DNA from: Veillonella parvula
GTDB lineage: Bacteria > Bacillota > Negativicutes > Veillonellales > Veillonellaceae
NCBI RefSeq assembly: GCF_036456085.1
Contig: NZ_CP138632.1
Span: 1,159,001 to 1,223,000, forward strand
DNA length: 64,000 nucleotides
Direction of reading: 5' to 3'
Shown: piece by piece, positions 29,128 through 37,865 of the stretch
How the letters are laid out: each line of letters starts with the position of its first letter
Numbering within the stretch: the stretch's first letter is position 1
Position numbers and translations under genes: made by a program
Notes under the pieces: model-generated
Told to the model about the DNA's origin: nothing
Database searches by the model: none
What the model saw: the letters and a program-made list of their open reading frames with translations, nothing else

Positions 29128-31098
29128 TTATCTACTAAAGTGAACGGTAATTGCCGTCCCGGGTTGAACAGTAGTGCCCCCACTTTCATCTTGAGAAACG
29201 GCAATACCCGTTCCATCTGGCTTAAACGCAAGCCCCGCCTTATGTAACCAATCACGTACTTCACCATAGGTAAAACCAGTAAAGTTAGGCAATGTAACAG
29301 AACCATCACTTCCCGGTTTTGGTTCAGGTAATGTATTAGCAGCTTTAACAGCTACTGGTGTACTTTCTTTAACATACGGACTCATTTGGTAATACCGTAC
29401 AAGTTGAGATACGATGTCCTTAAATACAGGGGCTACAATTTGACTACCATAATAAGAACCCTTTTGTGGGTCATCAATAACGACAAGAACTACAAATTTT
29501 GGATCCTCTACAGGGCCAAAGCCAATAAAGGACGCAATGTATTGTCCGTCGAGATAACCGCCATGTTTGGTATCTAGTTTTTGCGCCGTACCAGTTTTAC
29601 CGCCGAAGTGATAACCTTCTACCATCGCTTTTGTACCGCCACCTTCGGATACTTCTTTTTCTAGAATATCTACAATGGTTTTAGCGGTTTCCGCCGGAAC
29701 TGGTTGTCCCACAACAGATGTTTCAGTCGTACTTGTTACATCGCCTTGAGAGTTACTATAAGACTTGATGATATGTGGTTTCATCATAGCCCCACCATTA
29801 GAAAGTGCACCAAAGACACGAACCATTTGTAATGGTGTAACCGCAATACCTTGACCGATAGACATTGTAGCAACGTCTAGCTTACTCATATCCTCTGGAT
29901 TATACAAAATACCTGCTCCTTCACCAGGCAATTCAATACCTGTTTCAGAACCAAAGCCATAATCACGTACATATTTCGAGAGAATATCTGCCCCTGTTAA
30001 TGTACCAATTTCAGCCATACCAGTATTAATAGAGTACTTCAAAATATCTAGCAAACGAACAGGACCATATCCCTCACCATTCCAGTTTCTAATGATATGT
30101 CCATTGGCAGCGAAGGCCCCTTTATCGTTATACACAGTGTCTAACTTCCATTTGCCTGCTGCAAGAGCTGCAGATGCAATGATAGGTTTGAATGTAGAAC
30201 CTGGTTCATATAAATTGGTAACCGCAATATTTTTGAAAGCCTCTTCACCACTTTGGTTGTAGTTATTAGGATCATAACTTGGACGATTGGCCATCGCTAA
30301 TATTTCACCGGTCTTTGGATCCATAACGATAACGCTGGCATGCTTAGCTCCTGTATCAACCATCGCCTTATCAAGAGCGCGTTCTGCAATAAATTGAATT
30401 GTTGCATCGATGGTTAAGGTTACGCTTTTACCCTTATCTGGTAAAAATTTAGATAGTACGGAACCAAAGATGGCATTCCCTTTATTATCAGTAGCTACAA
30501 TTTCTTGTTGTACGCCCCCCTTTAATTCGTCATCGAGAACCATTTCTAGACCATCAAGCCCTTTATCATCAGTGCCGACAAAGCCTAATACTTGTGCCGC
30601 TAAGACACCATTTGGATAATAGCGCTTAGATTCTTCAACGAAATTAAGGCCTGCAATATTATTATCCTTAATAACTTGTTGTACCGCTTTTGATTTGTCT
30701 GCATCCATCATACGATTCAACCAGACAAAGGCGGTATCCTCTTGCAAAGCTTTTACAATATTCTCTTTTGACATCGTTACATACGGTGAGATGAGCTCCG
30801 CAATCTCTTGAGGAGACTGTTTAATCATCTTCGGATCCGCATATAAAGATTTTGTAACTACACTCATCGCCAATGGCTTGCCATTACGGTCATAGATTGT
30901 ACCCCGCGGCGATTGTAATTTTCTATCTACTTGAACTTGTAATAAGTTTTTCTTCTCTAGGTCAAAGGTATCAAAGACCTGTAACTGTGCTAAACGACCG
31001 ATAAGGACGAAAGCAACGGTCATGAGTATGGCAAGGCACCATGTAGTGCGACTCCAATCACTCATGCGTAATAACGCTTTATTTAATAACTTCATCAT
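29128..31098 (-). CDS. Class B penicillin-binding protein 2 with PASTA domain (SpoVD/FtsI type)
   Basis: Transpeptidase that cross-links peptidoglycan, probably in septation. Its 656 residues have a transmembrane anchor at about 20-40, a dimerisation domain starting SPRGTIYDRNGKPLA, and the transpeptidase domain with the active serine in S301-TFK, S356-IN and K501-TGT. A C-terminal PASTA domain is at about 597-655 (VTLPNFTGFTYGEVRDWL). PASTA-bearing class B PBPs are of the Firmicutes FtsI/SpoVD type. The ATG overlaps the stop of cca, so the two are coupled; this location, away from the mra/dcw genes, is unusual. Confidence 0.9.
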   Translation of the reverse strand: MMKLLNKALLRMSDWSRTTWCLAILMTVAFVLIGRLAQLQVFDTFDLEKKNLLQVQVDRKLQSPRGTIYDRNGKPLAMSVVTKSLYADPKMIKQSPQEIAELISPYVTMSKENIVKALQEDTAFVWLNRMMDADKSKAVQQVIKDNNIAGLNFVEESKRYYPNGVLAAQVLGFVGTDDKGLDGLEMVLDDELKGGVQQEIVATDNKGNAIFGSVLSKFLPDKGKSVTLTIDATIQFIAERALDKAMVDTGAKHASVIVMDPKTGEILAMANRPSYDPNNYNQSGEEAFKNIAVTNLYEPGSTFKPIIASAALAAGKWKLDTVYNDKGAFAANGHIIRNWNGEGYGPVRLLDILKYSINTGMAEIGTLTGADILSKYVRDYGFGSETGIELPGEGAGILYNPEDMSKLDVATMSIGQGIAVTPLQMVRVFGALSNGGAMMKPHIIKSYSNSQGDVTSTTETSVVGQPVPAETAKTIVDILEKEVSEGGGTKAMVEGYHFGGKTGTAQKLDTKHGGYLDGQYIASFIGFGPVEDPKFVVLVVIDDPQKGSYYGSQIVAPVFKDIVSQLVRYYQMSPYVKESTPVAVKAANTLPEPKPGSDGSVTLPNFTGFTYGEVRDWLHKAGLAFKPDGTGIAVSQDESGGTTVQPGTAITVHFSR

Positions 31099-32513
31099 TT
31101 CTCCACTGGACGGCGTAACTTATGGTCTAATGCATCATATAGCGCATCTGGTTCATTGGTAATCACTCCATTTTGTACCTGACCTAATAAATACTGCAAT
31201 CCTTCCCCCACTTTATTCCCTGCAAGCTTAATAACACGTTCATCATAATTTAAATCCTTTGTATGGATAGGCATCTCTAGGCTCAGATCTGCCATACATT
31301 CACCAAAGGCTAAGGTTCCATCAGTCGATGCATAAGGCTTCCCACAGCCTAACACATCAGCAGCACAAACCTTAGATAATTGCTCCCATGCAGTTCGCAT
31401 AATTTGACTATCTCGAAACTCACCGCTGCGAGCCTCTTTACGGATCCACTTTTTCTCATTAGCTTCCCCATTTTGTACAAAATAGTGAAAGCGCATATGA
31501 TTTTTTACAATCCAAGCTACACGGCGCACAAAAGCCTTAGGATAACCTAAACGAGTAAGCAAGGTTTCTGTCATTTCAGCACCTAATGTATCATGGCCAC
31601 GATCCGTCAAACGTCCGTTAATAACAGCTCGTACCGCCGGCATACCCTTTGCTACATCGTGTAACAGTGCACCCCAACGTAATATTAAATCTGGTTCTGT
31701 ATGAGATACAACGGCTAATGTATGATACCAACCATCAAATTCGTGAAAGTCTTTTTCTTGTGGTAAATTCACAAGATGGTATAGCTCTGGTAAAATAGGC
31801 ACTTCACGAGCGACGCCATTTTCTACAACGCGACAAGAACACTCGGCCAAGCGAGATTGTACTAATACATCAAGGCCCTTAGCCACAGCGGGCTCTAACA
31901 TGAGTCGGTCCAGTTCACTACGGACTCTCTCGAGAGATAACCCAGGCACACGATGAAATGCCTTTGGCATAGCTTCTAATAAATCTTCGGTAGGTAAGAA
32001 ATCTAGCTTTGCCACAAAGCGGCATGCTCTAAATAATCGCAATGCGTCTTCTTCGAAGCGTTGCTGTGCATTCCCAATGGTTCGCAATGTCTTATGCTTG
32101 ATATCTCGGCGTCCCCCTACTAGGTCTATGACCTCACCAAAACGATTCATAGCCATACCATTGACCGTAAAGTCACGACGCAACACGTCTTCCTCTAAGG
32201 TATCGGCATAAGCGATTTCTTCTGGTCGATGACTATCCGCTCCATATCGTTCAGTGCGATACGTTGCAATTTCATATTGCTTTCCTTCTAGTGTAGCTAC
32301 TACTACGCCAAAGGATTTTCCTACTAAGTCTGTCGTTTGAATATCTTGACCGCGTAGGACTTCAATTACCGTATTAGGACGTGCAGACGTCACAATATCA
32401 AAGTCATGAGGCTTTTGATGCATCAAAATATCACGCACTGCTCCGCCAATGATATAGGCTTCATAACCTGCTTCTTCCAATACAGTCAATATTCGATTGG
32501 CTTGTTCCATCAT
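31095..32513 (-). CDS. cca: CCA tRNA nucleotidyltransferase with HD domain
   Basis: Adds or repairs the 3' CCA end of tRNA. Its 472 residues contain the nucleotidyltransferase head (IIGGAVRDILM, DFDIVT, RRDFTVNGMAMN), the RNA-binding segment RFEEDALRLFRACRFVAKL, and an HD phosphohydrolase motif LLHDVAKG. The start at 32513 (MMEQANR) has AGGAG 5 nt upstream; the second ATG is 8 nt from it and equally possible. A longer frame to 32579 has no ribosome binding site. The nearby tRNA genes encode CCA, so here the enzyme is probably mainly for repair. Poly(A) polymerase activity is an alternative. Confidence 0.88.
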   Translation of the reverse strand: MMEQANRILTVLEEAGYEAYIIGGAVRDILMHQKPHDFDIVTSARPNTVIEVLRGQDIQTTDLVGKSFGVVVATLEGKQYEIATYRTERYGADSHRPEEIAYADTLEEDVLRRDFTVNGMAMNRFGEVIDLVGGRRDIKHKTLRTIGNAQQRFEEDALRLFRACRFVAKLDFLPTEDLLEAMPKAFHRVPGLSLERVRSELDRLMLEPAVAKGLDVLVQSRLAECSCRVVENGVAREVPILPELYHLVNLPQEKDFHEFDGWYHTLAVVSHTEPDLILRWGALLHDVAKGMPAVRAVINGRLTDRGHDTLGAEMTETLLTRLGYPKAFVRRVAWIVKNHMRFHYFVQNGEANEKKWIRKEARSGEFRDSQIMRTAWEQLSKVCAADVLGCGKPYASTDGTLAFGECMADLSLEMPIHTKDLNYDERVIKLAGNKVGEGLQYLLGQVQNGVITNEPDALYDALDHKLRRPVEK

Positions 32514-32566
32514 GCACACTCCTTTCTGAACTAGTCTAACCTTTATTTTACTACAAATGAAAGCAT

Positions 32567-32597
32567 GAAAAAAGTGCAATCCTATAAGGATTGCACT
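32567..32597 (-). terminator. Terminator of the sdaAB-sdaAA operon
   Basis: An 11-bp stem (32573-32583 with 32587-32597) and a 3-nt loop, followed by T residues on the minus strand. The last codons and the TAG stop (32582-32584) of sdaAA lie inside the hairpin. Confidence 0.85.
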
Positions 32598-33457
32598 CGT
32601 TCTGCAATAGCTGTACCCGTCGGTGTTACCGCAAGGCCGCCATCACTTGTTTCACGCAATGCTGCTGGCATAGCGCGACCGATATTATTCATTGCTTCAA
32701 TAACTTCATCTGGTGGAATTTGACTTTCAATATTCATCAAAGCCAATTCAGATGCAGTAATGGCATGAACTGCATAGAAACCATTACGTTTAACGCACGG
32801 TACCTCTACAAGCCCTGCTACTGGATCACAAGCAAGGCCCAATAAGTTTTTCATGCACAATGCGATAGCATGTCCTACTTGACGAGGCGTACCACCCATC
32901 ATTTCTACAATAGCACCGGCAGCCATACAAGCGGCCGTACCAATTTCTGCTTGGCAACCGCCAACGGCACCGGCCACACAAGCGCGATTCGCTACGACAT
33001 TGCCAATGCCAGAGGCAGCCAAGAAGCCCTTTACCATAGTTGCTCTATCTAGCTTGTAATGGTCCGCTACTGCTTTCACCGCACCAGGCATAACACCACA
33101 AGAGCCAGCCGTAGGGCACGCAACAATGCGGAACATCTTTGCATTTGCTTCATTAACAGCAATAGCATAGGTCATAGCCTTGTACGCAATATCACTCATA
33201 AATCTTGGTGCTTGGCCATTAAGCTGTGCCGCCTGGCCACCAGACATACCAGAGGCCGTTTTTTCTGCATAGTCTATACCATCCTGAATAGAACCTTCAA
33301 AGATATCTAAACGATGCTCTATTTCACGAATAACCGCTTCTTCACTGCGATCATAATTCTCTAATTCATAGCGCAGTACTACATCGCCAAAGGAAATGTT
33401 ATTTTCCTCAGCTAAGCGAATAATATCTGCAATTGTATCGTATGCATAACTCATCAT
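32582..33457 (-). CDS. sdaAA: L-serine dehydratase, iron-sulfur type, alpha subunit
   Basis: Deaminates L-serine to pyruvate and ammonia with a [4Fe-4S] cluster. Its 291 residues have candidate cluster cysteines in CPTAGSCGVMPGAVKA, GAVGGCQAEIGTA and CDPVAGLVEVPC. Two ATGs are adjacent; the second (33454) is 7 nt from AGGAGG, the first only 4. It follows sdaAB by 8 bp and ends inside its own terminator. The pair of short subunits is the Firmicutes form, in contrast to the fused E. coli enzyme. Confidence 0.94.
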   Translation of the reverse strand: MMSYAYDTIADIIRLAEENNISFGDVVLRYELENYDRSEEAVIREIEHRLDIFEGSIQDGIDYAEKTASGMSGGQAAQLNGQAPRFMSDIAYKAMTYAIAVNEANAKMFRIVACPTAGSCGVMPGAVKAVADHYKLDRATMVKGFLAASGIGNVVANRACVAGAVGGCQAEIGTAACMAAGAIVEMMGGTPRQVGHAIALCMKNLLGLACDPVAGLVEVPCVKRNGFYAVHAITASELALMNIESQIPPDEVIEAMNNIGRAMPAALRETSDGGLAVTPTGTAIAERVQSL

Positions 33458-33465
33458 TCGCCCTC

Positions 33466-34128
33466 CTATAACGCTTCAAAGGTCATCACATCCTGGATGC
33501 CTGGAAACTCGCGCATAAACTGAACTGTAATAGGATTTACCACTGTATCTGTAGTAATAACCATGACTGCATCCTTATGCTTGCCCTTACGGAATACGCG
33601 CATCGTAGCGATGTTAATATCGGACTCACTCAATGCTTGGCTCACGAGAGAAATCGCACCAGGTCTATCCTCATGGAACACAACGAGCGTAAACTCATCT
33701 CCTGTAATGGACATATCATTTCCATCTACTTCGGTAATCATAATCTGACCACCGCCGAGAGAGCGACCAATAACAGTCATATGACGATTATGTTCATCAT
33801 ACATATCAAAACGCACCACATTCGGATGCCCTACATCAAGAGGAGACTCAATAAAAGAAAACTCCATCCCCTCTTTTTTCGCTAATTCATGGGCAACTCG
33901 GATGTTCGCATCATCCTCTTTATAACCTAATAAGCCGCCAATCAAAGCACGATCCGTACCATGCCCTTTATAGGTTTTTGCAAAAGATCCATATAATGTT
34001 AAATCTACCTTTTTGGGAGTAGCACGAAAAATACACCGCGCCATCTTGCCTAGCCGAGCAGCACCCGCTGTATGCGAACTAGACGGACCAATCATAATAG
34101 GCCCTATAATATCAAAAATACTGTTCAT
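33466..34128 (-). CDS. sdaAB: L-serine dehydratase, iron-sulfur type, beta subunit
   Basis: Regulatory and structural partner of SdaAA, 220 residues. The start is MNSIFDIIGPIMIGPSSSHT; the SSSHTAGAARLGKMAR motif is the family signature. The last ~75 residues form an ACT domain (LVVFHEDRPGAISLVSQALS), which probably binds serine. The ATG at 34128 has GAGG 5-6 nt upstream and gives the usual length; an upstream frame to 34155 is not needed. Confidence 0.93.
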   Translation of the reverse strand: MNSIFDIIGPIMIGPSSSHTAGAARLGKMARCIFRATPKKVDLTLYGSFAKTYKGHGTDRALIGGLLGYKEDDANIRVAHELAKKEGMEFSFIESPLDVGHPNVVRFDMYDEHNRHMTVIGRSLGGGQIMITEVDGNDMSITGDEFTLVVFHEDRPGAISLVSQALSESDINIATMRVFRKGKHKDAVMVITTDTVVNPITVQFMREFPGIQDVMTFEAL

Positions 34129-34250
34129 ACATACCTCTATATACACATAAACCATGTGAAAAAATCCTATTTCACCTATAGTATAGCAACCAATATCGAG
34201 CCTTGTCTATATGCACATTAGAGGCATATTTGTTTGTCTACAGAGGACTA

Positions 34251-35028
34251 CTATTCTTGTGAAAGCTGTTCTAAAACTTTGTATATTGATGGGACGCATC
34301 CATATCTACAGTTATAAAAAGGAAAGACTATACTTATGCAGCGACATCTCCCCCTCACCTCACTATTCTGATGAAAGCTATTTTATGAGTTTGTATATTG
34401 ATGGGACTTATATTTCAGAAACGTTTTACTTATGGGCACAACCTATTGAGGGCCGAAGCGCCTCTATCACCACCACATACTATTTTGGATAAAGCTATCT
34501 ACAGAGTAGTATATTGATGGGCCGCCTTTATATCTACAGTTATAAAAAGGAAAGACTATACTTATGCAGCGACATCTCCCCCTCACCTCACTATTCTGAT
34601 GAAAGCTATTTTATGAGTTTGTATATTGATGGGACTTATATTTCAGAAACGTTTTACTAATGGGCATAACCTATTGAGGGCCGAAGCGCCTCTATCACCA
34701 CCACATACTATTTTGGATAAAGCTATCTACAGAGTAGTATATTGATGGGACGTCTTTATATCTACAGTTATAAAAAGGAAAGACTATACTTATGCAGCGA
34801 TATCTCCCCCTCACCTCACTATTCTGATGAAAGCTATTTTATGAGTTTGTATATTGATGGGACTTATATTTCAGAAACGTTTTACTAACAGGCACAACCT
34901 ATTGAGGGCCGACTTACGCGCCGTATGGAGGCATGAGATAGGTTGTGCCTGTTAGTAACCAAGTTGTCGAAATAATTTTTGGCCCCATCAATATACAAAC
35001 ACTCGATAGATAGCTTTCACAATAATAG
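34251..35028. repeat. 228-bp tandem repeat array with inverted terminal core (MITE-like)
   Basis: Six direct copies of a ~45-bp core begin at 34251, 34363, 34480, 34591, 34708 and 34819; a seventh lies inverted at 34983-35028. The core starts CTATTCTGATGAAAGCTATT and ends GTATATTGATGGGAC. Two ~70-bp spacers alternate (A, B), so the real unit is 228 bp, repeated about 2.5 times at near identity. The first core and the inverted last one act as terminal inverted repeats (CTATTNTTGTGAAAGCT) flanked by TA on both sides. No convincing coding content; an 93-codon frame inside is broken by the unit itself. It fills the sdaAB-hcp gap (34129-35136). Confidence 0.85.
34882..34958. repeat. Perfect 21-bp inverted repeat in the last array unit
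   Basis: Arms 34882-34902 and 34938-34958 are perfectly complementary around a 35-nt spacer. The third A-type spacer starts like the other two (GGCACAACCTATTGAGGGCC) but then turns back on itself. There is no T-run, so it is not a simple terminator. Confidence 0.85.
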
Positions 35029-35029
35029 T

Positions 35030-35064
35030 AAAAAAACGCACCTAAGGATAACCCTAGGTGCGTT
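35030..35064 (-). terminator. Terminator of hcp
   Basis: A 10-bp stem (35035-35044 with 35055-35064) followed by seven T residues on the minus strand, 72 bp after the hcp stop. Confidence 0.85.
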
Positions 35065-35136
35065 ATTTATAACAACAGTCCTAAATCATAAAAGAGAGGG
35101 GACGTAGGACTGTAGTTAACAGATTAATAGATCCTA

Positions 35137-36702
35137 TTAGCCCAAGATAGCTTTCATGTCAGCTTCTGGAGTTGTAATTGGATGTAATTGGAATTTTTCT
35201 ACCAAAATGTTCAATACATTGCTGGAGAAGAATTTAGGCAAGGAAGGTCCGATGTAAATGTTACGGATACCCAATGCTAACAATGTTAACAAGATACATA
35301 CCGCTTTTTGTTCGTACCAGGACAATACCAATGTCAATGGCAAGTCGTTTACATCACATTCAAATGCACCAGCTAAAGCTACTGCTACTTGAATAGCGGA
35401 GTAAGCATCGTTACATTGACCCATATCAAGGATACGAGGGATACCACCGATTTCGCCGATATTCATGTCGTTGAAACGGAATTTACCACAAGCCAATGTC
35501 AATACTACAGTATCATTTGGAGTTTGTTTAACGAATTCAGTGTAGTAGTTACGGCCTACTTTAGCACCGTCACAACCACCTACCAAGAAGAAGTGTTTAA
35601 TAGCGCCAGCTTTTACAGCATCAATTACTTTATCAGCAATACCCAATACTGTGCCATGACCGAAACCTGTGGTTACTTCATGACCACCGTTGATACCAGT
35701 GAATTCTTGAGCTTCTTTGTAGCCGCCCAATTCGATAGCACGGTTGATAACTGCGGAGAAGTCTTTAGTACCATCTTCTTTTTCTTCGATATGTGCACAA
35801 CCATCGAAACCTACCATATCTGTAGTGAAGATATTAGCTTTGTAGTTTTCTTTTGGTGGCATAATGCAGTTTGTAGTGAACAAGAATGCGCCAGGAACAT
35901 CAACAAATTCTTTTTGTTGGTTTTGCCATGCTGTACCGAAGTTACCTTTCAATTGAGGATGTTTCTTCAATTCAGGATAAGCGTGGCAAGGCAACATTTC
36001 ACCATGAGTATAGATATTTACACCTTTACCATCAGTTTGTTCCAATAATTGTTTCAAGTCATGAAGGTCATGACCAGTTACAACGATGAAAGGACCTGGT
36101 TCTACAGTCAAAGGAACTGTAGTTGGTACAGGTGTACCATATGTTTCAGTATTAGCTTTATCAAGAACAGCCATACATTTCAAGTTAATTTGACCAAATT
36201 CCATCAAAAGATCAAGCCATTCTTCAGCGCTGTGATCTTTAGCGAATTCTACCATGCCTTTAACGAACCAAGCGTCAACATCAGCATCGTGGAAGCCAAG
36301 GCGAGCAGCATGCCATGCGTACGCAGCCATACCACGCATACCTAACAATAATGTGGAGCGAAGGGATACGATGTCTTCTTCACCTTTCCACAATTGTTCC
36401 CAATCAAAGTTTTGTTGAGCGCTATCCACTTTTGCATGGTAAGCATTTACTTCGTCAATGAATTCTTGAACGCGGTCTTCAGAGAAGTTTACGTTTGTTA
36501 CACACATGAACAAACCGCGCATAATATAATCGATACCTTCTTTAGTATGACCCTTTACGTCTAAAGCGCGAGCCAAGCCAACTAAAGCAGCAGTTAATTC
36601 GTCTTGTAAGTTAGCAACTGGTGCAGTTTTACCACATACACCTTGTACAGTACAGCCACCTGGTGCTGCAGATTGTTCGCATTGATAACAGAACATGCTC
36701 AT
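35137..36702 (-). CDS. hcp: Hybrid cluster protein (hydroxylamine reductase/NO reductase)
   Basis: Iron-sulfur-oxygen protein that reduces hydroxylamine in vitro and protects anaerobes from NO. Its 521 residues start with C5-x2-C8-x8-C17-x5-C23, the spacing of the [4Fe-4S] class of strict anaerobes. Hybrid-cluster ligand motifs include FTTNCIMPPKENY, GGCDGAKVGRNYY and LACGKFRFN. AGGAGG lies 8 nt before the ATG. It is divergent from a Crp/Fnr-family regulator gene, and norB at 20-22.7 kb is a plausible partner in NO defence. Confidence 0.95.
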   Translation of the reverse strand: MSMFCYQCEQSAAPGGCTVQGVCGKTAPVANLQDELTAALVGLARALDVKGHTKEGIDYIMRGLFMCVTNVNFSEDRVQEFIDEVNAYHAKVDSAQQNFDWEQLWKGEEDIVSLRSTLLLGMRGMAAYAWHAARLGFHDADVDAWFVKGMVEFAKDHSAEEWLDLLMEFGQINLKCMAVLDKANTETYGTPVPTTVPLTVEPGPFIVVTGHDLHDLKQLLEQTDGKGVNIYTHGEMLPCHAYPELKKHPQLKGNFGTAWQNQQKEFVDVPGAFLFTTNCIMPPKENYKANIFTTDMVGFDGCAHIEEKEDGTKDFSAVINRAIELGGYKEAQEFTGINGGHEVTTGFGHGTVLGIADKVIDAVKAGAIKHFFLVGGCDGAKVGRNYYTEFVKQTPNDTVVLTLACGKFRFNDMNIGEIGGIPRILDMGQCNDAYSAIQVAVALAGAFECDVNDLPLTLVLSWYEQKAVCILLTLLALGIRNIYIGPSLPKFFSSNVLNILVEKFQLHPITTPEADMKAILG

Positions 36703-36767
36703 TTGAAAATCCTCCTTTGCGAGACTTCCTCGCAGTCAAGCTAGATAATATAAAACCTATACATTAC

Positions 36768-36784
36768 ACTGATGTTTTATCAGT
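36768..36784. promoter_or_regulatory. Candidate operator in the hcp/regulator gap
   Basis: The inverted repeat ACTGAT-GTTTT-ATCAGT lies about 25 bp upstream of a minus-strand TATATT -10 candidate for hcp. Its position overlaps or abuts the -35 region. The divergent Crp/Fnr protein is the natural candidate to bind here; this is inference. Confidence 0.45.
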
Positions 36785-36974
36785 TGTCTGATTGATTACA
36801 TTTGAAAGTATAACGTAAAGATGATACAATTTCTGTAGCTTGAGCAACAAATAAAAACTTTTTCAAAAATTTTCCTGACTCCCCTTATGGAACAGGTAGA
36901 CCATTCGGTCTTATACTTTTATTATACAATAATCATTTTTAATTGCTATAGACTTTATCACACCGGAGGTGCCT

Positions 36975-37700
36975 ATGAAACAAATACTTTCAAACGATAT
37001 CATTAATCAATATATGCCCACCCTCGTGAAATGTCCTTTATTCAATACATTAGGAGAGCCAGAGCTGCGTGGCTATTTAAATAATGCCAAAGTTATCATC
37101 CACAGTTACAAAAAAAACGATTTTATAGCCCTCGCTGGAGATCCTATGGAGGGTATCGGCGTCATCCTTGAGGGCAGCGCTTTACTAACTCGTGAAAATG
37201 TCATGGGCCAACGGGTTATTATGGCAAACTTAGAACAATCAGATATTTTCGGAGAAGCACTACTATTTAGTAAACAGCCTTTATGGCCTGCTACCATTAA
37301 GGCAACAAAAGCAACTAAAATTATGTTTATTCCCCTTGAAACCTTTATTAAAACATTGCCGGATTGTCATCAATGCCAAACTAAAATCCTATCTAATCTA
37401 TTAGAGGATTTATCTGAAAAAGCAATTCTATTAACCAGAAAAGTCCACTACCTCACATTAAAAGGGATGCGCGAAAAGATTTTTGCGTACTTAACAGATA
37501 TTTATAAACGTCAGCATTCTAACACAATTCAATTACCCCACAACCGCGAGCAAATGGCTGAGGTACTCAATGTATCTCGCACAGCCCTTAGCCGTGAACT
37601 AGGGCGCCTTCGCGATGAAGGTCTCATTGATATTACAGGGCGCACCGTAACAATTAAAAACATTGAAGACATTGAAGAATTCGGCTTTAACACCTTTTAA
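36975..37700 (+). CDS. Crp/Fnr-family transcription regulator (HcpR-like by context)
   Basis: Regulator of 241 residues: a cyclic-nucleotide-binding-type sensor barrel (about 15-130, with GVILEGSALLTRENVMGQRV and DIFGEALLF), a dimer helix, and a C-terminal winged helix (about 165-225, LPHNREQMAEVLNVSRTALS then RELGRLRDEGLI). It lacks the N-terminal cysteine cluster of oxygen-sensing FNR; it has a CHQC pair near residue 131. Divergence from hcp suggests an HcpR-like sensor of NO or nitrosative stress. The ATG at 36975 is chosen because the upstream GTG overlaps the GGAGG ribosome binding site. Confidence 0.87.
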   Translation: MKQILSNDIINQYMPTLVKCPLFNTLGEPELRGYLNNAKVIIHSYKKNDFIALAGDPMEGIGVILEGSALLTRENVMGQRVIMANLEQSDIFGEALLFSKQPLWPATIKATKATKIMFIPLETFIKTLPDCHQCQTKILSNLLEDLSEKAILLTRKVHYLTLKGMREKIFAYLTDIYKRQHSNTIQLPHNREQMAEVLNVSRTALSRELGRLRDEGLIDITGRTVTIKNIEDIEEFGFNTF

Positions 37701-37730
37701 TACTTAATGGCTATTAAATTTAACAAACTA

Positions 37731-37767
37731 AAAAGTCTCTCAAGATTATCTTGAGAGACTTTTTTAT
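37731..37767 (+). terminator. Terminator of the Crp/Fnr regulator gene
   Basis: A 12-bp stem (37734-37745 with 37749-37760), followed by six T residues. Confidence 0.9.
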
Positions 37768-37865
37768 TACACGACTCATAAAGTATATAACGGTTTTAAG
37801 TATATACCCATATTAATAACTATATTATATAATTTTTCAAACTATATAGTACTTAAAATTATACA

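Noticed and set aside
34211-34492. 93-codon plus-strand reading frame in the repeat region
   Set aside because: It starts outside the array, has no ribosome binding site, and the repeat unit introduces stops; composition follows the DNA repeat, not a protein.
34251-34863. CRISPR array (regular ~45-bp repeats with ~70-bp spacers)
   Set aside because: Spacers are not unique: two sequences alternate. Repeats vary in length and sequence, one is inverted, and no cas genes are present.
36975-37700. Oxygen-sensing FNR
   Set aside because: The four-cysteine iron-sulfur motif is missing; only three cysteines are seen and they do not match its spacing.
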